64,000 bases of DNA from Escherichia boydii (lineage in GTDB: Bacteria; Pseudomonadota; Gammaproteobacteria; Enterobacterales; Enterobacteriaceae), in assembly GCA_041890495.1 (NCBI GenBank), contig CP169086.1, positions 1,488,001-1,552,000 of the forward strand, written 5' to 3'. Positions 41,835 through 51,359 of this stretch are shown here, piece after piece. Below the pieces are notes generated by a model that saw only the letters and a list, made by a program, of their open reading frames with translations, searched no databases and was not told the DNA's origin. A program made the translations under genes and the position numbers. Positions within the stretch are counted from its first letter, which is position 1. Every line of letters starts with the position of its first letter.

Positions 41835-43643
41835 ATGAGCCTAAAGATATCTGTCAGTGTCGCCCATAAGCTGGGATTCACCTCACATCAAAATGCAGTT
41901 CCTCTGTTACGCGAACTGGTACTACATAACGAATCTGATCAAATGTACCAGGACTTAACATTGCATTTGCAGACAACACCTGCAGTGCTGGAAGCAAAAC
42001 AGTGGAAAATTGATCGCTTGCTTCCTCATTCCACACTCGATATCCGTGATCGCGATATTAAGCTTGATGCAAAATGGCTGGCTGAGTTGACTGAAAGCGT
42101 GGTGTGCGAAATTACATTGTGTTTACGTCAGGGAGAGGATGAACTTTTTACAGTTAATTATCCGCTTGAAGCCCTGGCAAAAAATGAATGGGGCGGCGAT
42201 GCGATGGTTGAATTGTTGCCATCTTTCATTACGCCTAACGACCCTGCGATTGATCGTCTGCTCAAAGCCACATCAGATGTACTTCGTAGCGCAGGGAAAA
42301 GAGAAGCCCTGGATGGTTACGAAAGCAAATCCAGAACTCGGGTCTGGGAGATAGCCTCCGCCCTGTGGACTGCCATTTGTAACATGAATATCAGTTATGC
42401 GCTTCCCCCTGCCAGCTTCGAACACAACGGCCAGAAGATTCGAACACCCGGAACCATCGTTGAAGCAAGGATTGCCACGTGTTTGGATACCACACTCCTA
42501 TTTGCATCCGCTCTAGAACAACTCGGCCTAAACCCTCTGGTCTTGTTAACGGAAGGTCATGCTTTTGTCGGCCTGTGGTTACAACCGCAAGAGTTTGCGC
42601 AACTTGTTACCGAAGATGTCTCAGCCGTACGTAAACGAATCGATTTAAAAGAGATGGTCGTATTTGAAACGACACTGGCAACACAAGCGCACCCAGCATC
42701 ATTTACTCAAGCTTCCGTAGAGGCTTTACAGCATCTGACAGAAAAAAAATTCTACGCCGCCATTGATGTACGCCGCGCACGAATGCAAAAAATTCGCCCA
42801 TTAGCACTGGGAACATTAGGTGCGACTGGTCAGAGTGAGGATACGGAACAGATTATTTCTCATGGATTTGAAGATGCGCCGCAGCTACCTTCATTTGATA
42901 TTGAGCTCGACATCGCAGATGAAAAAGGTGCAACAAGCCGACTGGTCCAATGGCAACGAAAATTGTTAGATTTAACAACCCGGAACCGCCTATTACATTT
43001 GCCGGAAAGCGCTAAAGGCATCCGATTATTATGTGCTAACCCCGGGATGCTTGAAGATAAACTTGCGGAAGGTAAGCGTCTGCGTATTGTTTCTTTGCCA
43101 AATCTCGAAACGGGCGGTCGAGACGCAGAATTATACCAGCAACAGACGCATGAGAACTTACGTGATGAGTATGCACAAAATGCGCTGGAACGTGGCGAAG
43201 TTGTCTCCTCTCTTGAAAAAGAACGGCTGGAATCTTCTCTAATTGATCTCTATCGCAAATCCAAAAGTGATCTCGAAGAAGGCGGTGCCAATACACTGTT
43301 CCTGGCGGTCGGTTTCCTTAAATGGAAAAAGGCTGCCGATGACCCTAAAAGTTATTTCGCTCCACTCATTCTTCTGCCCATTCAGTTGGATCGGAAAAGT
43401 GCGCTCTCTGGCGTGACGATGCGTTTGCTGGAAGAAGAACCTCGCTTCAATCTGACTCTACTCGAGCTACTGCGAAACGATTTCGCGCTAACAATCAACG
43501 GGCTAGATGGCGAGTTACCAACCGATGAAAGCGGTATAGATGTTGATGGTATATGGAATGTTATACGCCGCGCAGTCCGTGATATTCCAGGCTTTGAGGT
43601 CACTCGCGATGTCGTGATCGGTACCTTTTCATTCGCCAAATAA
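41835..43643 (+). CDS. N-terminal fragment of the DUF4011 helicase gene
   Basis: A 602-residue open frame with the N-terminal domain, the transglutaminase-like Cys-His region and DUF4011. It stops at a TAA inside the conserved FSFAK-LMWKDL junction. Translation would yield a protein without ATPase or nuclease. The next frame, starting ATG at 43647, is in the same phase with only the TAA and CTA codons between. Confidence 0.85.
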   Translation: MSLKISVSVAHKLGFTSHQNAVPLLRELVLHNESDQMYQDLTLHLQTTPAVLEAKQWKIDRLLPHSTLDIRDRDIKLDAKWLAELTESVVCEITLCLRQGEDELFTVNYPLEALAKNEWGGDAMVELLPSFITPNDPAIDRLLKATSDVLRSAGKREALDGYESKSRTRVWEIASALWTAICNMNISYALPPASFEHNGQKIRTPGTIVEARIATCLDTTLLFASALEQLGLNPLVLLTEGHAFVGLWLQPQEFAQLVTEDVSAVRKRIDLKEMVVFETTLATQAHPASFTQASVEALQHLTEKKFYAAIDVRRARMQKIRPLALGTLGATGQSEDTEQIISHGFEDAPQLPSFDIELDIADEKGATSRLVQWQRKLLDLTTRNRLLHLPESAKGIRLLCANPGMLEDKLAEGKRLRIVSLPNLETGGRDAELYQQQTHENLRDEYAQNALERGEVVSSLEKERLESSLIDLYRKSKSDLEEGGANTLFLAVGFLKWKKAADDPKSYFAPLILLPIQLDRKSALSGVTMRLLEEEPRFNLTLLELLRNDFALTINGLDGELPTDESGIDVDGIWNVIRRAVRDIPGFEVTRDVVIGTFSFAK

Positions 43644-43646
43644 CTA

Positions 43647-44366
43647 ATGTGGAAGGATCTCGTCGACCGCACACCGCAACTGATGGAAAGCCCGCTGGTT
43701 AAATACCTGGTTGAGCGTGGGCAGGAAAATGCCACGTTGGAAAAGAGCGGTGAAATCATAGATGTCGATGAACTGGATAACGAAATAGGAACACAGGAGC
43801 TTTTTTTGCCATTACCTGCAGACTCCTCGCAAGTTGCAGCAGTAGTGGCGTCCGCAAAAGGTCGCGACTTTGTGCTTGACGGACCGCCCGGGACAGGCAA
43901 GTCGCAAACTATAGCCAATATGATTGCGCACAACCTTGCACTGGGCAGACGTGTGCTGTTTGTAGCTGAAAAAAAAGCCGCTCTGGATGTCGTTTACCGC
44001 AGGTTGGAGGCGCAAGGATTAGGTGAGTTTTGCCTAGAGTTACACTCCAGTAAAACCTCGAAAATGGATTTTCTAAAGCAACTTGAACGCGCGTGGGATG
44101 TGAGAGACGTGCTGACCACCCAAGAATGGGATGAGGAAGCAAGCAAGTTGCAAACTCTTCGTGACAAACTTAATGGCGTTGTTCGTTTGCTTCATAAACG
44201 TTGGTCTAATGGTTTAACGCTACATTATGCAATGGGTCGAGTCATAAAAGATGCCAGTGCAGCAACACCGCGATTTACATGGCCAGCTTATACGCTGCAT
44301 ACAGCAGAACAAATGGAATATTTCAGGCAGATAGCCAGACGCCTAGAGCTTAACCGTGCTGCTTTT
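43647..44366 (+). pseudogene. Middle fragment of the DUF4011 helicase gene (Walker A part)
   Basis: It runs from MWKDLVDRTPQLMESPLVKY through the Walker A motif GPPGTGKSQTIANM to LNRAAF, where the IS21-family element begins at 44367. The frame then runs on into insertion sequence and stops at 44492. Confidence 0.85.
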
Positions 44367-44434
44367 TGTCAACAACGGGTAAAAAGTGATCCACTTACCG
44401 TCACCACCAACGGTCTAATATTGATCCACCTTGT

Positions 44435-45217
44435 TTACTCAGGATTAGCTTCCGCTATAACCCCGGCCTTTCGTTTCTGCTTCAGTCGATAGCTCTCTCC
44501 TTTTATCTGGACTACATGTGAGTGATGTAAGATACGGTCAAGCATCGCCGATGTCAGGGCTGCATCCCCGGCGAACGTCTGATCCCACTGTCCGAACGGC
44601 AGGTTGGAGGTCAGGATCATCGCGCTCTTCTCGTAACGTTTGGCGATGACCTGGAAGAACAGCTTGGCCTCCTCCTGACTGAACGGCAGATAACCTATTT
44701 CATCGATGATAAGTAGCTTCGGGGCCATGACACCGCGATTGAGTGTCGTTTTGTAACGGCCCTGGCGCTGTGAAGTGGACAGCTGTAGCAGCAGGTCCGC
44801 TGCTGTTGTGAAGCGAACCTTGATACCCGCCCGGACCGCTTCGTATCCCATCGCTATCGCCAGATGCGTTTTCCCCACGCCCGATGGCCCCAGCAGTACG
44901 ATATTTTCGTTACGCTCGATGAAGCTCAGAGATCGCAGCGACTGGATTTGCTTCTGAGGAGCGCCGGTGGCGAAGGTGAAGTCGTACTCCTCGAACGTCT
45001 TTACCGCCGGGAAGGCTGCCATCCGCGTGTACATCGCCTGTTTACGCTGATGCCGGGCCAGTTTCTCCTCATGTAACAGGTGCTCCAGGAAGTCCATGTA
45101 GCTCCATTCCTGCTCCACCGCCTGTTGTGACAGCGCCGGTGCTGCGCCGATAAGACTGTCCAGTTGCAGCTGTTCGGCAAGCACCATCAGCCGTTGATGT
45201 TGCAGCTCGACCATCAT
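44435..45217 (-). CDS. istB: IS21-family helper ATPase IstB
   Basis: A 260-residue DnaC-like AAA+ ATPase that selects target DNA for IstA. Walker A is LLGPSGVGKTHLAIAMGYEA, Walker B LLIIDEIGYLPFSQEEA, and sensor region ILTSNLPFGQW. The N-terminal helical part (LMVLAEQLQLDSLIGAAPAL) contacts the transposase in the family. The ATG overlaps the istA stop. The frame is full length. Confidence 0.94.
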   Translation of the reverse strand: MMVELQHQRLMVLAEQLQLDSLIGAAPALSQQAVEQEWSYMDFLEHLLHEEKLARHQRKQAMYTRMAAFPAVKTFEEYDFTFATGAPQKQIQSLRSLSFIERNENIVLLGPSGVGKTHLAIAMGYEAVRAGIKVRFTTAADLLLQLSTSQRQGRYKTTLNRGVMAPKLLIIDEIGYLPFSQEEAKLFFQVIAKRYEKSAMILTSNLPFGQWDQTFAGDAALTSAMLDRILHHSHVVQIKGESYRLKQKRKAGVIAEANPE

Positions 45218-46236
45218 GCGGCTCCTCTGCAGAACGTGTCATAGATGGAGAGCGGATGATGCAACGGCTGCCTGTCGAAGGTCACCAGGCTTTCATCAAC
45301 CTGCACGTCATACTGTTTTTTCTCCGGAGGTAGTGCCAGCATGGATTGCTGTTCCTTAACCCAGCGATCGCATGGGCGGGTCTGGATAGTTTCATGCTTA
45401 CGTTGATTGGCCACATCGTACAGCCAGCGCAGGCCGTAACGGTTTGCGGTTTCAACATCGACGGTGATCCCCATCGGACGCAGGCGCGTCATTAACGGGA
45501 TATAGAAGCTGTTTCGGGTGTACTGCACCATCCGCTCCACCTTGCCTTTAGTCTGCGCCCTGAAGGGACGGCAGAGGCGAGGAGAGAAGCCCATCTCTTT
45601 ACCGAACTGCCACAGGGAAGGATGGAACCGGTGCTGCCCGGTCTGGTAAGCATCACGCTGGAGCACCACCGTTTTCATATTGTCGTACAGGACTTCCCGC
45701 GGTACGCCACCGAAGAAGCTGAACGCATTGCGGTGACAGGCTTCCAGCGTGTCGTAGCGCATGTTGTCGGTGAACTCGAGGTAAAGCATTCTGCTGTACC
45801 CCAGAACAGCAACGAACACGTGCAAAGGGCACTTGCCGTTTCGCATGGTCCCCCAGTCAACCTGCATCTGCCGTCCGGGCTCGGTTTCGAAGCGAACGAC
45901 CGGTTCGGCCTGTGCAGGGAGGGCCTGCGAACGGATGAACTCTCTCAGGATAGTCAGCCCTCCACGATAGCCCAGCTCCATGATTTCCCTGGCAATAACG
46001 GTCGCAGGGATTTTGTAGGGATGTGCATCGCTGATCCGTTTAGAGATGTAATCACGGTATTCATCGAGCAGTGATGATGATGCCGGGCGTGGTGAATACT
46101 GCGGCTTTTCAGATTTGGCTTTCAGGTGGCTGCGGACAGTATTGCGCGAAATACCCAGTTCCCTGGCGATGGCCCGGATGCTCATTCCCCGCTTATGCAG
46201 GACTTTAATTTCCATACGAATCTCAAAAGTGATCAT
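45214..46236 (-). CDS. istA: IS21-family transposase IstA
   Basis: A 340-residue DDE transposase. The N-terminal helix-turn-helix is in KVLHKRGMSIRAIARELGISRNTVRSHL. Catalytic residues are visible in MQVDWGTM (D), LYDNMKTVV (D) and KGKVERMVQ (E). The length is at the short end for IstA but the frame is closed and all motifs remain. It overlaps istB by four bases, giving translational coupling. Confidence 0.94.
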   Translation of the reverse strand: MITFEIRMEIKVLHKRGMSIRAIARELGISRNTVRSHLKAKSEKPQYSPRPASSSLLDEYRDYISKRISDAHPYKIPATVIAREIMELGYRGGLTILREFIRSQALPAQAEPVVRFETEPGRQMQVDWGTMRNGKCPLHVFVAVLGYSRMLYLEFTDNMRYDTLEACHRNAFSFFGGVPREVLYDNMKTVVLQRDAYQTGQHRFHPSLWQFGKEMGFSPRLCRPFRAQTKGKVERMVQYTRNSFYIPLMTRLRPMGITVDVETANRYGLRWLYDVANQRKHETIQTRPCDRWVKEQQSMLALPPEKKQYDVQVDESLVTFDRQPLHHPLSIYDTFCRGAA

Positions 46237-46294
46237 AAGCTCCCCTGTATTCAGAGGAGCAGATTAACCCCTGGATCAATTTTCAACCGCTGGG

Positions 46295-49200
46295 GTGGAT
46301 CAGTTTTGCACCGTTGGTAACACTTTTCAACAACACGGTGAACATTTTGCCGCTATTGCACAAACAGACTGGACGAACGGATGGCAGTCATCACTTATTG
46401 TCAGCGCGAAAGCACTACCTGGAAAAATAGAAGACCTAGAGCATGCGGCTGATACGCTACTCGAGACAAGTGGAATTGAATTGGATCGCAAAGAGCCAGC
46501 AAAACTGGCACAACTGCTCGCTTTTTGTGAACTCCTGACCAAAGCCGGTGGAATCGATCTCAGTTTTATGTTCACTCCCGATGCGGCAGCTCGCATTCAG
46601 GCAGGCCATACTGCAATCGCTCTGCTTCAGGAGATAACAAACATCAAAGAACAGTTGTCAGTCAACTATCCTGCAGATAGCTGGCAGCACATCAATGTGC
46701 CACAAATCCGTCAAGCACTAACACAAGCGGGTAAAAAATTCTGGTTCTTTGCCACCAGCGCGCGCAAAAAAGTTATCCAGGGAGTAATGCAGCAACATGC
46801 TCTCAGTTCAGCACCGGATTTGGCTGCCGATTTACCTGTTATTGATCTGCTACAGCCGTTGTCACAACGACTATCTGCGATAAGTAGCGAGACGGCAACC
46901 CTCCCGGGCTGGAACAGTCTGGAAACAGATTGCGAAAACTTAGCAACGACACTGACACTTGCAGAAGAGATCCGCAACAAACTCGGCACATTAGCGTCCT
47001 CACCACAACAACTTGCACGGATTCGCAATGCCGTTAAAACCCTAGTTATTGATGGTAATGATTTGCTGGGGGCGACCGGTATAGTTGCGAATTCTTGCCA
47101 GAGCCTCCGTACTGCACTTATCGGGTTTAGCGAAGCCAAAACAACCTTCTGTGGCCTGATAAAAACGCAAGAAGAAAATCCATCGATCCCCACATTGCGG
47201 AACTGTGCGCAAAACATAATACAGAATTCATCCGCACTGAAAGCATGGAGTGACTGGAGTCGCGTGCGGGAGGAAGCTATTTCACAGGGGATGATGCCCA
47301 TGCTGGATGAGCTTGCTAGCCTTGATACCTCAGAAACAAGTGCCTTAGAGATTTTCGAAACAGCCTACTGTCGCTGGTTCGCCTCCTGGGTCATTGATGC
47401 GGAACCACTACTCCATAATTTTGTTCCTGCCGAGCATATGAGTGATATTGAGGCCTATCGCCAGCATACCGATCGACTGGCAAAGCTAACAGTTCGTTAT
47501 ATTCGAGCTCGTCTGTGCGGCGTAATCCCCGCAAAAAATGAAATAGCCAAACAGGGAGGTTTTGCCTTACTGAAACATGAATTACAAAAATCTCGTCGTC
47601 ATAAGCCTGTACGGCAAATGGCCGCAGAGATGGGTGATGCAATGTCTAAACTAGCACCTTGCATGCTTATGAGCCCTCTTTCCGTAGCTCAATTTTTGCC
47701 TTCCAGCCAAGCTTTGTTTGATCTAGTAATCTTTGATGAAGCATCACAGATTTCCCCTTGGGACGCCATTGGCGCAATGGCTCGTGGTAAACAAGTTGTC
47801 GTGGCTGGCGATCCACGTCAGATGCCGCCAACCAGTTTCTTCAATCGAGGGGCAAGTGATGTCGACGATGATGTGGAAGAGGATATGGAAAGCATTTTGG
47901 ATGAATGCCTTGCCGCCGGGTTATACAATCATAGTCTGAGTTGGCACTACCGTAGTCGGCATGAAAGTTTGATCACCTTCTCTAACCATCGTTATTATGA
48001 TGGCAACCTGATCACCTTCCCTGCGTCAGAAACACGACAGAGTGCTGTTCAGTGGTGCAAGGTCGCAGGCGTTTATTCGAAAGCTAAAGGTCGTCACAAT
48101 CAAGCCGAAGCCGAAGCCATTGTCGCAGAGACCGTAAAACGTCTAACTGATAAAAAATTTGTTGCTTCAGGTAAGTCAATTGGCATTATTACCTTGAACA
48201 CTGAACAACAAAAGCTGATCAATGACTTGCTGGATAGAGCCCGTCAGCAACATCCAGCAATCGAGCCCTTCTTTCAGCAAGAGCTTGATGAACCCGTGGT
48301 GGTTAAAAACCTTGAGACAGTTCAGGGCGATGAGCGTGATCTAATTATGCTCGGTATAGGGTTCGGCCCTACCGAGCCCGGTGCCAATACGATGTCTATG
48401 AGTTTTGGTCCACTCAATCGTGAAGGAGGCTGGCGACGCCTGAATGTTGCCGTCACGCGTGCTCGCCAGGAGATGATGGTATTTACCTCATTTGACTCTT
48501 CGATGATCGATCTCAATCGAACCAGCGCACGTGCTGTCGCCGACCTTAAGCATTTCATAGAATTTGCTCAAAGGGGCCCGGTAGCATTGGCGCAGGCTGT
48601 TCGTGGATCGGTTGGCGGCTATGACTCACCTTTTGAAGAAGCTGTTGCTAATGGCCTGAGAAGGAAAGGCTGGCATGTTGTTCCGCAAATAGGCGTATCC
48701 CGTTTCCGTATTGACCTGGGGATCGTTCATCCGGATAAACCGGGTGATTACCTAGTCGGCGTTGAATGTGACGGTGCCACCTATCATAGTGCTGCAACAG
48801 CCCGCGATCGTGATAAAGTTCGCAGCGCTATTCTGCAAGGCTTGGGATGGAAATTATTACGCCTATGGTCAACGGAGTGGTGGATTGATAAAGAAGGTGC
48901 GCTTGAGCGACTTGATTCGGCCATTCGCAATCTGCTTGAGGATTCCCGAGCTACTGATGCAATGCGCGCAGATGAAGCAGAACAATCTGCTGATATTAAC
49001 GTTGAAAGAACTGCGGTTGCAGAGTCGGATGATCTCCCCTTAACTACCTTCAAAATGCAAGGTGCCAACGATGGAGAGATCTCCGCTTCTGTAGAAGTGA
49101 TAAAGCAACCGAGCAAAGAGCCTGAAGACGACGATAGCGCAGAAACCGCTGTGCCAGAGCTCAAATACTCCTCATCATCGACCCTGGAAATTCCCCTGCT

Positions 49201-49690
49201 CGCTCAGGGCGCTAAATACATCGTTAATGACCTGCAAGAATGGAACAACAGAGTTGATGCCGAACGCTTCTACATCGGTGGATATGACGAAACGCTGAGA
49301 GGACTCATCGACTCAGTGGTGAAAGCTGAATCTCCACTGCTGGAAACGACTTTGGTACAGCGCATTGCACGCGTACACGGTTTCAATCGTGCTGGCAGAC
49401 TAATTCGGGAAAGAGTGATGGAGTTGGTGGATCAGCACTATCATGTTGCGACAGATCATTTTGGTGAAAATTTTGTATGGCAGTCAACAACTCAGCAGGC
49501 AGACTGGAATACGTTCCGTTTGCCTGCGACAGAAAATGATATTCGCCAGATTGATGCCATCCCTGCTGAAGAGTTACGCGCATTGGTGTTGAGTATTAAA
49601 GGTGAGAACCAAATTGCAGAGATCTCCCGATCGTTGGGCATTAAGCGGCTAACAAGCCAGGCACGACAAAAACTGGAGTCATTACTGTAG
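46295..49690 (+). CDS. C-terminal fragment of the DUF4011 helicase gene
   Basis: An open frame of 1131 codons whose first eleven are insertion-sequence DNA and the target repeat (GTG start at 46295); host codons resume at 46328 (QQHGEHFAAIAQTDW). It has helicase motifs II-VI (FDEASQISPW, GDPRQMPPTSFF, LETVQGDERDLIML, RRLNVAVTRARQE), the Vsr-like nuclease (FRIDLGIVHP, VECDGATYHS) and DUF3320 (ERFYIGGYDETLRGLIDSVV). It has no Walker A, so it cannot be an active helicase alone. Confidence 0.85.
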   Translation: MDQFCTVGNTFQQHGEHFAAIAQTDWTNGWQSSLIVSAKALPGKIEDLEHAADTLLETSGIELDRKEPAKLAQLLAFCELLTKAGGIDLSFMFTPDAAARIQAGHTAIALLQEITNIKEQLSVNYPADSWQHINVPQIRQALTQAGKKFWFFATSARKKVIQGVMQQHALSSAPDLAADLPVIDLLQPLSQRLSAISSETATLPGWNSLETDCENLATTLTLAEEIRNKLGTLASSPQQLARIRNAVKTLVIDGNDLLGATGIVANSCQSLRTALIGFSEAKTTFCGLIKTQEENPSIPTLRNCAQNIIQNSSALKAWSDWSRVREEAISQGMMPMLDELASLDTSETSALEIFETAYCRWFASWVIDAEPLLHNFVPAEHMSDIEAYRQHTDRLAKLTVRYIRARLCGVIPAKNEIAKQGGFALLKHELQKSRRHKPVRQMAAEMGDAMSKLAPCMLMSPLSVAQFLPSSQALFDLVIFDEASQISPWDAIGAMARGKQVVVAGDPRQMPPTSFFNRGASDVDDDVEEDMESILDECLAAGLYNHSLSWHYRSRHESLITFSNHRYYDGNLITFPASETRQSAVQWCKVAGVYSKAKGRHNQAEAEAIVAETVKRLTDKKFVASGKSIGIITLNTEQQKLINDLLDRARQQHPAIEPFFQQELDEPVVVKNLETVQGDERDLIMLGIGFGPTEPGANTMSMSFGPLNREGGWRRLNVAVTRARQEMMVFTSFDSSMIDLNRTSARAVADLKHFIEFAQRGPVALAQAVRGSVGGYDSPFEEAVANGLRRKGWHVVPQIGVSRFRIDLGIVHPDKPGDYLVGVECDGATYHSAATARDRDKVRSAILQGLGWKLLRLWSTEWWIDKEGALERLDSAIRNLLEDSRATDAMRADEAEQSADINVERTAVAESDDLPLTTFKMQGANDGEISASVEVIKQPSKEPEDDDSAETAVPELKYSSSSTLEIPLLAQGAKYIVNDLQEWNNRVDAERFYIGGYDETLRGLIDSVVKAESPLLETTLVQRIARVHGFNRAGRLIRERVMELVDQHYHVATDHFGENFVWQSTTQQADWNTFRLPATENDIRQIDAIPAEELRALVLSIKGENQIAEISRSLGIKRLTSQARQKLESLL

Positions 49691-49697
49691 GTCAGAC

Positions 49698-49743
49698 AGG
49701 CTATTCCTGGGTTATCGAAAGGAATAGCCTCTATTCTTTTTTT
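49698..49743 (+). terminator. Terminator after the giant helicase gene
   Basis: Perfect 10-bp stem AGGCTATTCC / GGAATAGCCT followed shortly by a run of Ts, starting seven bases after the stop. Confidence 0.8.
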
Positions 49744-50133
49744 CAGTCCTTTGTTTTTCCCCACTAGCGCAAATTTAACCGCCTTGGTCTGGATGCGATG
49801 AATATTCGAAAAAAAATGGAACAAATAGCAGCATCCAATATCCGGTTCATTTCCGATGCTCGGAGATATGGATTTAACCAGCTTTGCCGTTGTCCCATTA
49901 TCCAGGGATTCGTGACGCCGCTAGCAGCCCCTCACTGATTCATACCCGGCTACGCTAGTGGCCTTTAACAAGTTTTTAAAGAATCGCGAACTTCCGCTCC
50001 TCGCTCATAGCAGACCTAACGTTATCTGCCCCCTCAACTTTCCCATAACGCCCCGCCATAAAACCTGGTAGCTATACAAACACACCAGACTGTTATGTTA
50101 ATGCGCGTTACCCACTACAACGAGGAAACGCGC
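49744..50133. other. Intergenic stretch without a visible gene
   Basis: About 390 bp with no convincing gene. The 15-mer TCCGCTCCTCGCTCA near 49993 also occurs near 28079, in another intergenic stretch. GAGGAA at its end is the Shine-Dalgarno of the next gene. Confidence 0.4.
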
Positions 50134-50544
50134 ATGACCCCACATCCGCTACGCCAGATCATTGAATCCTGCGATCGCGCCATCACCACCAAAAACTATG
50201 ACGCCCTGATGGAGTATTACGCCGAAGACGCGGCTCTGGTAGTCAAGCCCGGCATGACGGTTAAAGGTAAAGAAAACATACGCAGCGCGTTTATTGCTAT
50301 CTCTGATTATTTTCAGGATCAGCTGATCGTCGAACAAGGGGAGATGCAGGTAATCGAAGGTGGTGGTAATGCCCTCGTTATCATGGAAACCGTTCTGCGT
50401 TTTCCTGATGGTCAGGGTGGAATAACGGAAATGTCGCGCCGCGCGACCTATGTTTTTCGACAGGAAAGCGACGGTCGCTGGCTTTGTACCATCGATAACT
50501 CCTACGGTACGTCGCTTCTGGATACCGGGAACCGATCGCGTTAA
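50134..50544 (+). CDS. SnoaL-like/DUF4440 nuclear-transport-factor-2-fold protein
   Basis: A 136-residue NTF2-like protein (IIESCDRAITTKNYDALMEYYAEDAALVVKPG, then KGKENIRSAFIAI and a C-terminal beta-sheet ending WLCTIDNSYGTS). The family includes ketosteroid-isomerase-like enzymes and many of unknown role. The ATG at 50134 has GAGGAA eight bases upstream; an earlier in-frame ATG at 50095 is less likely. It stands alone, and no function can be given. Confidence 0.8.
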   Translation: MTPHPLRQIIESCDRAITTKNYDALMEYYAEDAALVVKPGMTVKGKENIRSAFIAISDYFQDQLIVEQGEMQVIEGGGNALVIMETVLRFPDGQGGITEMSRRATYVFRQESDGRWLCTIDNSYGTSLLDTGNRSR

Positions 50545-50619
50545 TTGCAGCGTCAAAGGGCGCTGCCGCCCCTCCACGCCAGCCCCTTAATGCGCAGTAA
50601 TGCGCGGCTCCTACACAAA

Positions 50620-50886
50620 CTAAGTCAGCAGCCACACCATATCGTGCAGCAGGCCCGTCAGCTCTTTCGCTACGTGAGCGGGCAGCGTTCCACCCATCAC
50701 CGCCTGTATCAGCGCCAGAACGTAGTCCACCTGCGTCAGGGTGTCCTGCCAGCAGTCCGGCACGCAGGAGTTCAGTTTCTCACCAATGATCAATTGCGCG
50801 ATCAGGTCTGGCGGCAGATCGACATTGCACAGTTCTCTTAGCTTACGCAGGGCGTGCAGCAGACGCTCGCAGAGCGCAGTAAACAT
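50620..50886 (-). CDS. Unrecognised small helical protein
   Basis: An 88-residue frame I do not recognise: MFTALCERLLHALRKLRELC, then PDLIAQLIIGEKLNSCVPDCW and a helical end LTGLLHDMVWLLT. Composition is protein-like, mostly helical, with four cysteines. GAGG lies nine bases upstream of the ATG. The frame could extend to 50961, but the extra part has no Shine-Dalgarno. It could be a conserved small protein or a chance frame. Confidence 0.5.
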   Translation of the reverse strand: MFTALCERLLHALRKLRELCNVDLPPDLIAQLIIGEKLNSCVPDCWQDTLTQVDYVLALIQAVMGGTLPAHVAKELTGLLHDMVWLLT

Positions 50887-51182
50887 CTTCGCATCCTCGA
50901 TTTCGATCAGCACGCTCACCAGCGCGGCGCAGTCTCGGCAGCACGAAAGCAGACAAAACAACGACCCGCATGGCTACTCATTAAAGAAAAACGCTCCTGA
51001 AACTTCTTGAGTCGTCATAGGGTGGAAGCTTGCAAAACTGTGCGGATATTGGGTTATTGCCAGGCCGCGGCAGCTAATATGGTATTAAGGATATTATCAG
51101 CCGTTCAGCCATCCGGGTGTTTAAATGGTTAAAATAAAATAACATTTACATTGCTGTAATAAATATTCTATGTCTTAATAGC

Positions 51183-51359
51183 GTCATCGGTTTGGAAAAC
51201 AGACCTTATGAAAGCAGTTTTAGTAAAGCAGTCCTCAGTTCAGGTGTTATCCTTAGATATCCCTTCTTCATGAGCCTTCTCCTAAGTGCCAAATAAGTAA
51301 CTCTCTCAATACAGGCCATCATCGCCGCACTATGTGGCTCATAAATTAAGGAATTATCT
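51183..51359 (+). promoter_or_regulatory. Long cold-shock 5' leader with cold-box-like sequence
   Basis: The ~175-base stretch before the csp start contains CGGTTTGGAAAACAGACC (51188-51205) followed by AAAGCAG, closely resembling the start of the E. coli cspA leader. Such leaders act as RNA thermosensors, and their length fits. The transcription start is inferred. Confidence 0.6.

Larger units (their letters stand above)
44367..46322 (-). mobile_element. Complete IS21-family insertion sequence with 5-bp target duplication
   Basis: A 1956-bp element with termini 5'-TG...CA-3'. The left end TGTCAACAACGGGTAAAAAG and the inverted right end TGTTACCAACGGTGCAAAAC are imperfect inverted repeats, both continuing into TGATCCAC. 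Further TGATCCAC-type repeats occur inside each end (44422, 46271), as IS21 elements have. The target duplication CTTTT is at 44362-44366 and 46323-46327. The element carries istA and istB on the minus strand. Both look intact, so it may be active. Confidence 0.92.
41835..49690 (+). pseudogene. Interrupted giant helicase-nuclease (transglutaminase-like, DUF4011, SF1 helicase, Vsr-like, DUF3320)
   Basis: Restoring one stop codon and removing the insertion element and one 5-bp duplication gives a single frame of 1964 residues, normal for this family. Order: transglutaminase-like domain (C216, H242 in ATCLDTT and EGHAFVGLW), DUF4011 from ~369 (LVQWQRKLLDLTTRNRLLHL), SF1 helicase with DGPPGTGKSQT, VIFDEASQI, GDPRQMPP and VAVTRAR, a Vsr/DUF559-like nuclease (RIDLGI, GVECDGATYH) and C-terminal DUF3320. 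Lesions: TAA at 43641-43643 where relatives have a Tyr/Phe codon in FSFAK(Y/F)LMWKDL, and an IS21-family element after codon TTT at 44366. Proteins of this build occur in defence islands; an anti-phage role is inference. The copy is probably inactive. Confidence 0.88.
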
